A stretch of 20,252 nucleotides of DNA from contig QLUS01000017.1 in NCBI GenBank assembly GCA_018725535.1, forward strand, positions 1 through 20,252. Direction: 5' to 3'. Below the pieces are notes generated by a model that saw only the letters and a program-made list of their open reading frames with translations, ran no database searches and was not told where the DNA came from. Each line of letters begins with the position of its first letter. The first letter of the stretch is position 1. The stretch is from Bacillota bacterium. GTDB lineage: Bacteria > Bacillota > UBA994. This document shows positions 8,269 through 16,376 of this stretch, piece after piece. A program made the translations under genes and the position numbers.

Positions 8269-9078
8269 CTAAAGTCCGGAGTGGATAGTTTTCGTGGGGC
8301 ATTTCTCCACACAGCGCCCGCAGTTGATGCACTTCTCATAATCGATTTGCGCCAAGAAGTTACTCATCGCAATCGCGTCAACCGGACATGCTTTGACACA
8401 CAACCCACAGGCAATACACCCGACCGAACAAATTTTGCGCACCACTGCCCCTTTATCGTGCGATCTGCAGCGGATGTGAACGTGTTTCCCAGCTGGACGC
8501 AAACTGAAAATGTCTTTAGGGCATCCCGCCACACACAAACCGCAGGCGGTACATTTGTCTGCATCCACGACCGGAATACGGTTGTCGTCCATCGTTATGG
8601 CCCCGAACTTGCACAATTTAACGCAAGTGCCATAGCCCACGCACCCGTACTGGCAGGCTTTATCTCCACCGGAAAGAGCCACAACCGCCACGCAATCCTG
8701 TATGCCTTCGTAGCTAAAGCGCGTAGGGGCTTCTGCACACCCACCGTCGCAGTAGGGTGTCGCCACTAAACGATCGGCTGCGAGCTTGGCTTTTACGCCC
8801 ATCAACCGTCCCAGGTTGCCGAGCAAATCATTGCCGCCGACAGGACACTTGTCAATCGCCACAAGCCGCTTGGAAACCGCAGTGGCGTAGCCCGCGCAGC
8901 CTGGGTAGCCGCAGGCACCACAGTTAGCGCCCGGGAGTACCCCTAGCACCTGCGCGTACAATGGGTCTGCCTGAACCGCAAACTTTTTGGCAGCTATGGC
9001 TAGACCGGCGCCAAAGATTAAGCCCAACGCACCCAACGCACCGAGCGCGAGCAATACGGAACGGAAATCAATCTGCAT
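8269..9078 (-). CDS. rnfB: Rnf complex subunit B, multi-cluster ferredoxin
   Basis: A 269-residue protein that takes electrons from reduced ferredoxin and passes them into the Rnf membrane part. An N-terminal membrane helix (about residues 6-30) is followed by the Fe4S domain C53-x2-C56-x4-C61...C78. After this come several [4Fe-4S] ferredoxin motifs: C142...C156, C176-x2-C-x2-C-x3-C186, C221-x2-C-x2-C-x3-C231 and C250-x2-C-x2-C-x3-C260. The cluster-rich C-terminus is the clostridial form. A GGGAGG site lies 7 bases before the ATG. It is last of the rnf genes, which is the usual order C-D-(G)-E-A-B. Confidence 0.95.
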   Translation of the reverse strand: MQIDFRSVLLALGALGALGLIFGAGLAIAAKKFAVQADPLYAQVLGVLPGANCGACGYPGCAGYATAVSKRLVAIDKCPVGGNDLLGNLGRLMGVKAKLAADRLVATPYCDGGCAEAPTRFSYEGIQDCVAVVALSGGDKACQYGCVGYGTCVKLCKFGAITMDDNRIPVVDADKCTACGLCVAGCPKDIFSLRPAGKHVHIRCRSHDKGAVVRKICSVGCIACGLCVKACPVDAIAMSNFLAQIDYEKCINCGRCVEKCPTKTIHSGL

Positions 9079-9090
9079 GCCCCGGCCTCC

Positions 9091-9666
9091 CTATAGCAAG
9101 CCCTGGAATCCGAAGAAGGAAATTGACAGCAGCCCGGCGATGATTAGGGCAATGGGAAAGCCCTGCAGCGCCTCAGGAATCTCAGCGAGTTCTAAGCGTT
9201 CGCGAATCCCCGCAAACACCACGATGGCGAGTCCAAACCCCACTGCGGCCGCAAACCCATGCACCAGCGCTTCAATAAGGCTATAGGCCTCGTTTAGATT
9301 AAGAATGGTGACGCCGAGCACCGCGCAGTTAGTCGTAATCAGAGGGAGATACACCCCCAAGGCCTGATAAAGCGTAGGGCTGCTCTTTTGGATAACCATC
9401 TCCACAAACTGCACCAAGACCGCAATCACCAGAATAAAGACGATCGTGCGCAGGTATACGAGGTCATAGGGCAGTAGGAGATAGGTCTGCACTATCCACG
9501 TCGCCAGTGAAGCTACCGTCATCACAAAGATTACAGCAAGGCTCATCCCAATGGCTGTCTCGATCTTTTGGGAAATACCCAAGAAGGGGCAAATCCCTAG
9601 AAAGCGAATCAGGACAAAGTTGTTGATGAGAATTGCACTGAAGAAGATTACTGCTATTTGATTCAT
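9091..9666 (-). CDS. rnfA: Rnf complex subunit A
   Basis: A 191-residue integral membrane protein with about six helices. Conserved cysteines in R-F-L-G-I-C26-P-F-L-G and T-T-N-C114-A-V-L-G match those of RnfA/NqrE that, with RnfE/NqrD, hold an iron-sulfur centre within the membrane. The C-terminal G-F-A-A-A-V-G-F-G-L-A and G-I-R-E-R-L-E segments are also typical. AGGAGG lies 7 bases before the ATG at 9666. It follows rnfE by 11 bases. Intact, and the membrane iron site appears complete. Confidence 0.95.
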   Translation of the reverse strand: MNQIAVIFFSAILINNFVLIRFLGICPFLGISQKIETAIGMSLAVIFVMTVASLATWIVQTYLLLPYDLVYLRTIVFILVIAVLVQFVEMVIQKSSPTLYQALGVYLPLITTNCAVLGVTILNLNEAYSLIEALVHGFAAAVGFGLAIVVFAGIRERLELAEIPEALQGFPIALIIAGLLSISFFGFQGLL

Positions 9667-9677
9667 GCGCTTACCTC

Positions 9678-10277
9678 CTACGCCTTACGCATGCTGAGGA
9701 AATTGATGAGTCCAATTAAGAGACCCAGCACAATGAAAGCACCGGGCGGAGAAACCATGATGCGCATTGGTTCAAACGACTGCCAGAACCACAGCACCTC
9801 AATGCCAAAGAGCGTCCCGGAACCGAGGATTTCCCTTATAGACGAGACCAAGACCAGCGCCAGCGTAAAGCCCACACCCATCCCCAGACCATCAAGCGTG
9901 GACCGCCACACGCCGTTCTTAGCGGCGAAAGCCTCTGCCCGCTGCAGAATAATGCAGTTTACGACAATCAGTGGAATAAATATGCCTAGGACCTCATGTA
10001 GCGCAGGCACAAACGCCGCCATGACTAGATCGACCATAGTCACAAAGGTAGCGATAACGACGATATAGCACGGGATACGGATACTGTCGGGGATTACTCT
10101 TCGCATGAGTGAGATTAAGATATTGCTCGCCACAAGCACCGCCGTCGCCGCTAACCCCATGCCGAAGCCGTGTCCGGCAGCAATAGATACAGCGAGAGCC
10201 GGGCACATGCCCAACAGCAGCCTAAAGATCGGATTTTCGTCAAAAATACCGCGCCAGAACACCTTCAGGTCGTTCAT
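9678..10277 (-). CDS. rnfE: Rnf complex subunit E
   Basis: A 199-residue membrane protein homologous to RnfA, with inverted topology in the complex. The paired cysteines C25 (L-L-G-M-C-P-A-L-A) and C108 (I-V-V-N-C-I-I-L-Q-R) match the membrane iron-sulfur ligands. D-G-L-G-M-G-V-G-F-T and the G-S-G-T-L-F-G segment are family-typical. The ATG follows the rnfD stop with no gap. In most bacteria rnfG lies between these two genes; here it is missing. Confidence 0.95.
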   Translation of the reverse strand: MNDLKVFWRGIFDENPIFRLLLGMCPALAVSIAAGHGFGMGLAATAVLVASNILISLMRRVIPDSIRIPCYIVVIATFVTMVDLVMAAFVPALHEVLGIFIPLIVVNCIILQRAEAFAAKNGVWRSTLDGLGMGVGFTLALVLVSSIREILGSGTLFGIEVLWFWQSFEPMRIMVSPPGAFIVLGLLIGLINFLSMRKA

Positions 10278-11231
10278 CTATGCTGCCCCCCGTACCGAAC
10301 CATAGCTTTTCCCGAGGGTATAACGGTCAATCAGCGGCGTACACGCATTCATGATGAGGATGGCAAAAGTTACTCCCTCCGGCAAACCGCCGTAGAGCCG
10401 AATGATAGCGGTGATTATTCCAGCCCCCACACCCATAACAACGCGCCCGCGCTTGGTGATAGGTGAAGTTGTCCAATCGGTAGCCATAAAAAACGCTCCG
10501 AGGATGAGTCCGCCGGAAAGAACATGAAAAATTGGGTCTCCCGCAAAGAAAGCAGTTTGTCCTTCACGCGGCAGCACCCATGTTAAGAATGCCACCGTGC
10601 CGATGAATGACACTGGTATTTTCCAGTCGATTATCTCAAGGTAAATGAGCGTAATGCCGCCAACCAACAGGAGAAAGACGGACATTTCGCCGAGGCTCCC
10701 AGGCCTAAACCCGAAGAACAGGTCAAAGTTAGAGGGCACTAGGTTCCCTGCGCGGTACTCCGCCAGCGGGGTTGCCGATGAAACAAGACCGGGTCCCACC
10801 CAGCGGGTCATGCGTTCGGGCCATGAAACCACGAGGATAGCGCGCGCCGCTAATGCCGGGTTAAAGGGGTTGTGTCCGATGCCGCCAAAGACTTGTTTGC
10901 CAATGCCGATAGCCAATAACGCGCCAATCACCACCAGCCACCACGACGCTCCGGCCGGGACGTTAAGCGCCAATAACAGACCTGTCACAGCGGCACTGCC
11001 GTCAAAGGCAGCGGTGATGGGTTTTCGACGGAGTCTAAGAATGAGGGCTTCGCTGGCAACGGCTACTACAGGCCCTGCAACTAAGAGAACGAGGACGTAA
11101 AACCCATAGTAGTAGACCGCAAAAAGAGAAGCAGGCGCGAGCGCGGCCAAGACCCAAAGCATGGCCCGACGTACGCTGTTCTGGCTGTGTAGGTGGGGAG
11201 AGGACGATACCGCAAGCTTCTTAATCTCCAT
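10278..11231 (-). CDS. rnfD: Rnf complex subunit D, flavinylated membrane subunit
   Basis: A 317-residue membrane protein related to NqrB, with about nine or ten helices. Landmarks are D-G-S-A-A-V-T-G-L-L-L-A-L-N-V-P (residues 77-92), G-H-N-P-F-N-P-A (119-126) and the FMN attachment region S151-S-A-T154-P-L; Thr154 is the expected FMN acceptor. The usual motif is S-G-A-T; here Ser replaces Gly. An AGGAGG lies 11 bases before the ATG. The C-terminus (YTLGKSYGSVRGAA) looks complete, so the abrupt junction with rnfE is not a truncation of rnfD. Confidence 0.94.
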   Translation of the reverse strand: MEIKKLAVSSSPHLHSQNSVRRAMLWVLAALAPASLFAVYYYGFYVLVLLVAGPVVAVASEALILRLRRKPITAAFDGSAAVTGLLLALNVPAGASWWLVVIGALLAIGIGKQVFGGIGHNPFNPALAARAILVVSWPERMTRWVGPGLVSSATPLAEYRAGNLVPSNFDLFFGFRPGSLGEMSVFLLLVGGITLIYLEIIDWKIPVSFIGTVAFLTWVLPREGQTAFFAGDPIFHVLSGGLILGAFFMATDWTTSPITKRGRVVMGVGAGIITAIIRLYGGLPEGVTFAILIMNACTPLIDRYTLGKSYGSVRGAA

Positions 11232-11252
11232 CTAGTGTCCTTCCTCCTTTGG

Positions 11253-12566
11253 CTACCCGCGATTACGCCGCGCGTAAATGTCGGATTTAGCGAGTCGTAT
11301 CCACTGCACCAAAGGAATGTGCGATGGGCAGACATAAGTACAGGCCCCACACTCATGGCACTCTAAAGCACCGTACTTTTCCGCTTCCTCTGTACGGCCG
11401 CGCTCACCATACTGCGCTATCAGTGTGGGGTAAATGAGCATCGGACAAACGTCTATGCACCAGGCGCAGCGAACGCAGGTCATGGCCTCGGTAGCCGGTG
11501 ACTCGGCGCGGGAAAGAGCGAGGATGCCTGATGTGCACTTGCATACCGGCACGGCGGGCGTGTGCATGGCAATCCCCATCATCGGTCCACCCGAGAGTAA
11601 CTTGTACGGCTCGCTTGTAAGACCACGTTCGGTCAGTACGTCAGCGAAGCTAGTGCCGATACGTACCAAGACGTTCCCCGGCCGCTCCACAGAAGCGCCG
11701 TCCACTGTAACCACGCGCTCCACGCAGGGCAGTCCTGTACGGAGACTATGGGCTATGCTTTGTGCGGTATGAACGTTGTTTACCACCACGCCAATATGAA
11801 CCGGGCGCCTGCCCTTAGGGACCCGGCGATTCAGACACGCCTGAATTAGCTGCTGTTCGGCCCCTTGTGGGTACTTAACTGCGAGCGGAACAATCTGTAT
11901 ATCTCGGGCGGAAGCAACCGCCCTGCGTAGCTCTGCCACCGCGTCCTGCTTATTGACCTCCACCCCGATGTAACCTTGCTTGACGCCAGTCACCTTCATT
12001 AGGCACCGTAGGCCGAGCACTACGTCTTCTGCCCACTCTACCATCACGCGGTGGTCGGTGGTGAGGTATGGCTCGCATTCCGCCCCGTTAAGGAGCACTG
12101 CGTCTAGCGTCACGCCAGCGGGAGGTGTGAGTTTAGCGTGGGTAGGAAAGCCACCGCCCCCCATACCGACAATTCCGGCCTCGCGAATCCACTGCAATAA
12201 ATCTGCAGGTGACATGTCGTCCATGTTCTTAGGTTCTACGGAGGGGTGAACTTCATCGGCATAGTCGTTCTCAATGACTACCGACAGCACCTCTCGCCCA
12301 TTGGGGTGGGCACGTTTTTCCAGAGCGATGACGCGGCCAGAAACCGAAGCATGAACCGGGCAGGCAATGGGCGCATCGCTGTCACCAATCTTCTGTCCAA
12401 AAAACACCCGCTCACCGACTGCTACCAGCGGTGCATTAATCCCGCCAATATGCTGAAGCAGAGGGATGACCACGGTCTTAGGTGCAGACAAGCGCTCAAT
12501 CGGTAGGAAGCATGTCTTGCCCTTGCGATAAGGAGGGTGAACGCCCCCAACAAAAGTCCTAGCCAC
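11253..12566 (-). CDS. rnfC: Rnf complex subunit C, NADH-binding
   Basis: A 437-residue peripheral subunit that exchanges electrons with NAD(H) through FMN. Landmarks are the N-terminal G-G-V-H-P-P motif (residues 7-12), the glycine-rich nucleotide/FMN site G-I-V-G-M-G-G-G-G-F-P-T-H-A-K (131-145), N-G-A-E-C-E-P-Y and two [4Fe-4S] motifs, C364-x2-C-x2-C-x3-C374 and C403-x2-C-x2-C-x3-C413. The start is GTG at 12566, with AGGAG about 9 bases upstream. It is the first rnf gene and lies 96 bases after hydA, the widest gap in the window. Confidence 0.95.
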   Translation of the reverse strand: MARTFVGGVHPPYRKGKTCFLPIERLSAPKTVVIPLLQHIGGINAPLVAVGERVFFGQKIGDSDAPIACPVHASVSGRVIALEKRAHPNGREVLSVVIENDYADEVHPSVEPKNMDDMSPADLLQWIREAGIVGMGGGGFPTHAKLTPPAGVTLDAVLLNGAECEPYLTTDHRVMVEWAEDVVLGLRCLMKVTGVKQGYIGVEVNKQDAVAELRRAVASARDIQIVPLAVKYPQGAEQQLIQACLNRRVPKGRRPVHIGVVVNNVHTAQSIAHSLRTGLPCVERVVTVDGASVERPGNVLVRIGTSFADVLTERGLTSEPYKLLSGGPMMGIAMHTPAVPVCKCTSGILALSRAESPATEAMTCVRCAWCIDVCPMLIYPTLIAQYGERGRTEEAEKYGALECHECGACTYVCPSHIPLVQWIRLAKSDIYARRNRG

Positions 12567-12662
12567 TGTTAGTCACTCCTAGCATGCAGAGTACGCGCGT
12601 AACACTCTTTCCAGTCTACACGACTCAGCTTAACAAAACAATAACTTCGGACATGTTTTAAA
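12567..12662 (-). promoter_or_regulatory. hydA-rnfC intergenic leader with a hairpin and a weak promoter-like pair
   Basis: This 96-base gap is the largest between genes and the most likely place for a separate rnf promoter. On the minus strand TTGTTT (12636-12641) and TAGACT (12613-12618) are 17 bases apart, a weak match to sigma-A boxes. A hairpin AGAGT...ACTCT at 12588-12608 (five pairs plus two G-T pairs) lies just upstream of the rnfC binding site and holds GTGTTACGCGC. That 11-mer also occurs in the repeat before hydB. No terminator-like stem with a T-run is visible. Confidence 0.25.
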
Positions 12663-14414
12663 CTAATGCTTTTTCCACGGGAAACGGCCCCGCGCTGTGT
12701 AAGAAGTATGCAAGAGGTGATGTGCTTTTTCGCCGCCAATTTCACCGAGATACACTTCGTAGAGCTTTTTCAAGGCAGGGTTGTCATGGCTTTTACGGAG
12801 CTTTTGCCCCTTGTCAATCGCGTAGATGCTGCTTTGCCGGGCCTGTTTGGCCTCCCCGGCTTCCTCGCGCCGCGTGCGAGGCTGTCCTCCGCCACCTAGG
12901 CAACCGCTAGGACAACCCATGATTTCAATAAAGTGATAGCTCTCGCCCGCCTTGATGCGTGCCAGCAAGTCTCGCGCGTTTGCTAGCCCACTAACCACAG
13001 CGACCTTAATGGTTCCAAGCCGCGGGATGTCAACCGTTGCCTCCCGTACGCCTGCCATCCCGCGCACATGGACAAAGTCAAGCTGTTCTAGCGGCTCTTT
13101 GGCTATCCATTCGTAGGCAGTGCGCAATGCCGCCTCCATAACACCGCCGCTCGCGCCGAAAATTACCCCGGCACCGGTCGACAAGCCAAGCGGTGCGTCA
13201 AAGTCGGAAGGAGGGAGCTTCGGCAGGTCGATGCCTGCCATGCGGAACATGCGCGCCAGTTCGCGCGTAGTCAGCACTGCATCTAGGTCCTGGTTCCCGT
13301 CGTACCCCATTTCGCTGCGGGCTGCTTCGTATTTTTTGGCCGTACATGGCATGACGGAGACGGAAAAAATCTGCCCTGCCGCCAACTTAACTACCCGCTC
13401 CGCATAATAGGTCTTAATCAATGCGGCCATCATCTGTTGCGGCGACTTGCAACTAGAGAGATGCGGGATAAACTCGGGGAAATAATGCTCCGCAAACTTG
13501 ACCCATCCCGGGCTACAAGACGTAATAAGCGGAAGTACTTTACCTTGCGTAATCCTTTGCATCAACTCATGCGCTTCTTCCAGAATGGTTAGGTCCGCCG
13601 CCAAGGCAGTGTCAAAAACGGCGGAAAAGCCAAGCATGCGCAGGCCCGTGACCATCTGGCCGGCAGTGATGGCACCGCGCGGCAAGCCAAACTCCTCCCC
13701 GATAGCTACGCGCACAGCTGGGGCTACCTGTACTACCACGTGTTTTCCTGCGCCAATGGCACTAAACACAGGCTCGATAGCGTCCACTTCCGTGATTGCG
13801 CCTGTCGGACATACCGCAGAACACTGTCCGCAGAAAACGCAGGCGGCTTGCCCGAGGGGCCTGTTCGCGTCCGGACTGACCACAGTCTCAAATCCCCTCG
13901 CCACCGTGGAGAGGACGCCCACGCCTTGCACAGCGTGGCAGACGGCCATACAGCGCCGACATAAAATGCACTTGTTGGGATCACGGAAGAGCGCGGGGTT
14001 ACTCAAGTCAAGCGGCCAGTCAGACTTCTCCCCGACCCAAGGTATCATAGTGACGCCGAGGTCGTGCGCTAGCTTCTGTAACTCGCAATTAGTGTTGCGC
14101 GCACAAGTAAGACATGTGCTCGGGTGGTTAGACAGCAGAAGCTCCACGTTCATCTTGCGCGCCTTGCGCACCGCAGGCGTGTTTGTGCGCACCGTCATAC
14201 CCGGAGTTGCTGGCAGAACGCAGGCGGCCTGCAGTCCCCGCCCGCCCTCAAGTTCCACAAGACACACGCGGCACGCGCCAATCTCATTGATGCCTTCCAT
14301 AAAGCACAGTGTGGGAATGTCCACGCCAGCGGCACGAGCAGCTTGAAGTACGGGGCTGCCCTCGGGTATCTCGACCTCCCGGCCATCTATCGTCACTTTG
14401 ATTAATTCCTGCAT
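12663..14414 (-). CDS. hydA: [FeFe] hydrogenase catalytic subunit HydA/HndD of an NAD-linked trimeric enzyme
   Basis: 583 residues from ATG 14414, preceded by GGTGGAGG; an upstream in-frame start at 14480 would overlap hydB. Domains in order: [2Fe-2S] plant-type ferredoxin (C37, C48, C51, C65), His-Cys3 cluster (H97, C101, C104, C110), two [4Fe-4S] (C149-C159; C192-C202) and the H-cluster domain. H-cluster motifs are L1 T298-S-C-S-P-G-W, L2 M355-P-C-T-A-K and L3 E-I-M-G-C501-P-S-G-C505. All four H-cluster cysteines are present. The Fe-hydrogenase small-subunit-like tail (YLGE...HHLLHT) is included. With hydB and hydC it should form the electron-bifurcating enzyme using NADH plus reduced ferredoxin to make H2, or the reverse; bifurcation itself is inferred from the subunit set. 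Confidence 0.94.
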   Translation of the reverse strand: MQELIKVTIDGREVEIPEGSPVLQAARAAGVDIPTLCFMEGINEIGACRVCLVELEGGRGLQAACVLPATPGMTVRTNTPAVRKARKMNVELLLSNHPSTCLTCARNTNCELQKLAHDLGVTMIPWVGEKSDWPLDLSNPALFRDPNKCILCRRCMAVCHAVQGVGVLSTVARGFETVVSPDANRPLGQAACVFCGQCSAVCPTGAITEVDAIEPVFSAIGAGKHVVVQVAPAVRVAIGEEFGLPRGAITAGQMVTGLRMLGFSAVFDTALAADLTILEEAHELMQRITQGKVLPLITSCSPGWVKFAEHYFPEFIPHLSSCKSPQQMMAALIKTYYAERVVKLAAGQIFSVSVMPCTAKKYEAARSEMGYDGNQDLDAVLTTRELARMFRMAGIDLPKLPPSDFDAPLGLSTGAGVIFGASGGVMEAALRTAYEWIAKEPLEQLDFVHVRGMAGVREATVDIPRLGTIKVAVVSGLANARDLLARIKAGESYHFIEIMGCPSGCLGGGGQPRTRREEAGEAKQARQSSIYAIDKGQKLRKSHDNPALKKLYEVYLGEIGGEKAHHLLHTSYTARGRFPWKKH

Positions 14415-14428
14415 GGTTGCACCTCCAC

Positions 14429-16221
14429 CTAAGCCCGCACTACTGCGCCGAACGGACATTTCTCTAAACAGGCGCCACACTTAACACACTTTTGGCGCTC
14501 AATACGATACAGCTCTTTAGGTTTGCCCTTAATGGCGGCCGTCGGACAGACTCGCGCGCAGAGACCGCAACCACGGCACTTTTCTGGGATTATATTGAAA
14601 TTTAGTAGGGCCTGACATACTCCCGCCGGGCACCGTTTGGCGTGGATATGCGCCTCATACTCGGAGCGGAACTGCTTAAGCATGGAGAGCACAGGATTCG
14701 GAGCCGATTGCCCCAGCCCGCACAGAGACGTTGACTTAATGTGATGGGCGAGGGTTAACAGCGCGTCAATGTCCCCTTCGTGCCCCTCCCCTGCCGTGAT
14801 GCGGTCTAGTATCTCTAACATGCGTTTGGTGCCAATTCTACACGGAGTACATTTACCACAGGACTCGTCCCGCGTAAAGTCTAAGAAGAAGCGCGCCATA
14901 TCCACCATGCAGGCGTTTTCATCCATGACGATAAGCCCACCCGAACCCATCATGCTGCCAGCCTGCAAAAGTGACTCGTAATCCATAGGAATCTCGAGGT
15001 GCTGTTTCGTCAGAAACCCCCCGAAGGGCCTCCGGCCTGAGCCGCCTTAAACTCCTTACCGCCGGGAATGCCGCCGCACACGTCAAACACCAACTGCCTG
15101 AGCGTCATGCCCATGGGTACTTCCACCAAGCCGGTATTGTTAATGTTCCCAGCCACAGCAAACACTTTCGTGCCCTTGCTCTTCTCTGTGCCGATACGGG
15201 CATACCACTGCGCGCCATGTAAGATGATCGGGCAGATGTTCGCAAACGTCTCGACGTTGTTAAGCAGCGTAGGCTTGCCCCACAGACCTTTAGCCGCTGG
15301 GTAGGGCGGACGGGGACGCGGCTCGCCGCGCCTTCCTTCAATAGAAGCAATGAGCGCAGTTTCCTCGCCGCAGACAAAGGCACCCGCGCCAACGCGAATC
15401 TCAAGGTCAAATCTAAAGCCTGTCCCAAAGATATTATCCCCTATGAATCCGTAGTCACGCGCTTGGTTAATGGCGTGCTGCAGTCTCTTTACAGCCAAGG
15501 GATACTCGGCGCGCACGTAGACATAACCCGCACTCGCACCTACCGCATAACCGGCAATAGCCATGGCTTCAATCACAGCATGCGGGTCACCCTCAAGAAT
15601 ACTGCGGTCCATGAAGGCACCGGGGTCACCTTCGTCGGCGTTACACACCACGTACTTGACGTCTGAGTGCGCCTGCGCTGTGAATTGCCACTTGAGGCCC
15701 GTGGGGAAGCCTGCGCCTCCCCGACCGCGCAGCCCTGACTCCTTGATGGTCGCGATAACCTGTTCCCCACTCATGGTGGTCAACGCGCACGCTAACGCTT
15801 CATAGCCGTCGCGGGCAATATATTCCTCGATTACTTCCGGGTTAATTACGCCTGTGTTACGAAGCGCGATCCGCAATTGACGGCTAAAAAACTCCATCTC
15901 GCCATAGGTCTGTACTATTTGGCTGGTTAGGGGGTCACGATACAACAGTCGTTGTACGATTCTACCTTTAAGCAAATGCTCGTTTGCGACTTCCCTTGCG
16001 TCATCTGCGGTAACATTACGATAAAAAATTCCTTCTGGATAGACGACCAGCACCGGTCCCAAGTCGCAGGTACCGATACAACCCGTCTCAATGACCTTGA
16101 TTTCCCGGTCAAGTCCTAGTTTAGCAATTTCATCTACCAGCGCTTCTTCAGTCGCCAAACACCCGGAAGACACGCACCCAGCTCCTGCACACACGAGCAC
16201 ATGCGATCTAAACAGATTCAA
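14429..16221 (-). CDS. hydB: NuoF-like hydrogenase subunit HydB/HndC, one apparent frameshift
   Basis: This is the flavin subunit that binds NAD(H) and splits electrons. I chose TTG 16221 because AGGAGGG lies 7 bases upstream and M-N-L-F-R-S-H-V-L-V-C is the normal family start. An upstream ATG at 16251 lies inside the 66-bp repeat. N-terminal [2Fe-2S] thioredoxin-like domain: C11, C16, C48, C52. FMN/NADH site: G-R-G-G-A-G-F-P-T-G-L-K-W (about 166-178) and N-A-D-E-G-D-P-G. The frame stops right after G-G-P-S-G-G-F; the rest (ESCGKCTPCRIG, then C-R-G-C-G-L-C-A-R-V-C-P and C-V-K-C-G-A-C-L-E-K-C-P) continues in another frame. Adding a G to the run at 15017-15022 gives 597 residues, the normal length. 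Confidence 0.9.
15016..15022 (-). other. hydB: G-run frameshift point in hydB, matching a slippery heptamer
   Basis: On the minus strand the sequence is GGGGGGT, read in frame as G-GGG-GGT and followed by TTC TGA. It fits the X-XXY-YYZ pattern for -1 ribosomal slippage, and slippage here would give exactly the same full-length protein as restoring one missing G (…P-S-G-G-F-L-T-K…). A sequencing error in a homopolymer is the more likely cause; the coincidence is recorded because both predict the same product. Confidence 0.5.
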
Positions 16222-16291
16222 GTTAATCCCTCCTAGTTGCGCGTAACACAATCTCCTATGGGCGCTTGCTGTTCGCCTAACTTATGCCTTC

Positions 16292-16310
16292 ACGCGCACT
16301 AGTTGCGCGT
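16292..16310 (-). promoter_or_regulatory. hairpin in the repeat region upstream of hydB
   Basis: The sequence ACGCGCA-ACTAG-TGCGCGT forms a perfect 7-bp stem with a 5-base loop. It spans the junction between the two full 66-bp copies. There is no T-run after it, so it is unlikely to end transcription. mRNA stabilisation or processing between hydrogenase subunit genes is possible. Confidence 0.5.
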
Positions 16311-16357
16311 AACACAATCTCCTATGGGCGCTTGCTGTTCGCCTAACTTATGCCTTC

Positions 16358-16376
16358 ACGCGCACTAGTTGCGCGT
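16358..16376 (-). promoter_or_regulatory. hairpin enclosing the stop codon of the HndB-like gene
   Basis: The same perfect 7-bp stem and ACTAG loop as at 16292-16310, one repeat unit earlier in the transcript. The TAG stop codon (16365-16367) is in the loop, and the 5' arm is the last coding sequence (T-R-N). A terminating ribosome would melt it, so the structure would depend on translation. Confidence 0.5.

Noticed and set aside
12630..12636. Rex-type operator (TTGTTAA) upstream of rnfC
   Set aside because: Only one half-site is visible; the expected inverted second half is absent.
13498..14346. A 282-codon plus-strand open frame
   Set aside because: It lies opposite hydA, across iron-sulfur domains with clear cysteine motifs, and has no family-like features.
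14415..14480. Longer HydA N-terminus starting at 14480
   Set aside because: The extra 22 residues overlap the end of hydB and lack similarity to the family; the ATG at 14414 has a good binding site and begins exactly at the ferredoxin domain.
16292..16376. Intrinsic terminators between the HndB-like gene and hydB
   Set aside because: The two stems are perfect but no T-run follows in the direction of transcription, and hydB has no evident promoter of its own.
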